Positions 63,745 through 64,000 of a DNA stretch of 64,000 nucleotides are shown here, piece after piece. Numbering within the stretch: the first letter of the stretch is position 1; every line of letters starts with the position of its first letter. The DNA comes from Cohnella thailandensis. GTDB lineage: Bacteria; Bacillota; Bacilli; Paenibacillales; Paenibacillaceae. The notes beneath the pieces were generated by a model, which searched no databases, was not told where the DNA came from, and saw nothing but the letters and a program-made list of their open reading frames with translations. The position numbers were made by a program, and so were the translations under genes. The stretch spans positions 186,001 through 250,000 of the forward strand of contig NZ_JACJVQ010000007.1 in assembly GCF_014212135.1 (NCBI RefSeq), given 5' to 3'.

Positions 63745-64000
<256 letters not shown>

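Overview
The window looks like chromosomal DNA of a spore-forming Paenibacillaceae bacterium (Paenibacillus/Cohnella type). The clues are repeated YesM/YesN two-component pairs beside sugar ABC transporters, strong AGGAGG ribosome sites, many GTG/TTG starts, and housekeeping genes with Bacillus relatives (yqhH-yqhG helicase pair, yqzE, cwlD-like amidase, xpt, class II nrdJ). I see no tRNA, rRNA, CRISPR array, IS element or phage gene. Family names come from reading motifs by eye, not from searches.

Layout. 1-6747 (minus): fructokinase, sucrose (or sucrose-6F-phosphate) phosphorylase, esterase and a YesM/YesN pair. 6825-7272: a decayed YesN/AraC pseudogene. 7312-14855: an NAD-dependent epimerase-like protein facing a TetR regulator across overlapping divergent promoters, then a NarL-type kinase/regulator pair and an operon of MMPL transporter, GT2 glycosyltransferase and LAB_N membrane protein. 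14948-24311 (minus): GH5, GH53, ABC importer and YesM/YesN. 24479-33515 (minus): GH78, a second ABC importer and YesM/YesN. 33690-46909 (minus): GH3-SDR fusion, esterase, GH78, nucleotidyltransferase, AraC regulator, GPH symporter and GH106. 47053-54175: LplA-type binding protein, two permeases and a divergent YesM/YesN pair. 54176-57367: an orphan attenuator-like element and nrdJ. 57697-64000: yqhH-yqhG, a secreted unknown, yqzE, cwlD-like amidase, polysaccharide deacetylase and the start of xpt.

How it fits together. From 14948 to 54175 the genes form a carbohydrate-use region rich in rhamnosidases (two GH78, one GH106) plus GH53, GH5 and GH3. All of these enzymes except GH53 lack a signal peptide. 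The likely picture is import of rhamnose-containing oligosaccharides through three ABC importers and the GPH symporter, followed by breakdown in the cytoplasm.

Two shared promoter architectures tie the region together. Motif A is a direct repeat with a 21-bp period at a fixed distance from -35/-10 elements; it precedes the Lpl-type permeases, the binding protein and the GPH-AraC operon. Motif B (TGGCGCrATyyCAyAT) precedes GH106, the nucleotidyltransferase/GH78/esterase/GH3 operon and the distant GH5 gene. I infer a two-step circuit: the 50900-54175 two-component pair acts on motif A, and the AraC protein it controls acts on motif B.

The most unusual features are a small C-terminal domain shared by three neighbouring enzymes (four copies), the GH3-SDR fusion, the apparent ATC start of xpt, and a leader-peptide/terminator attenuator with no gene behind it.
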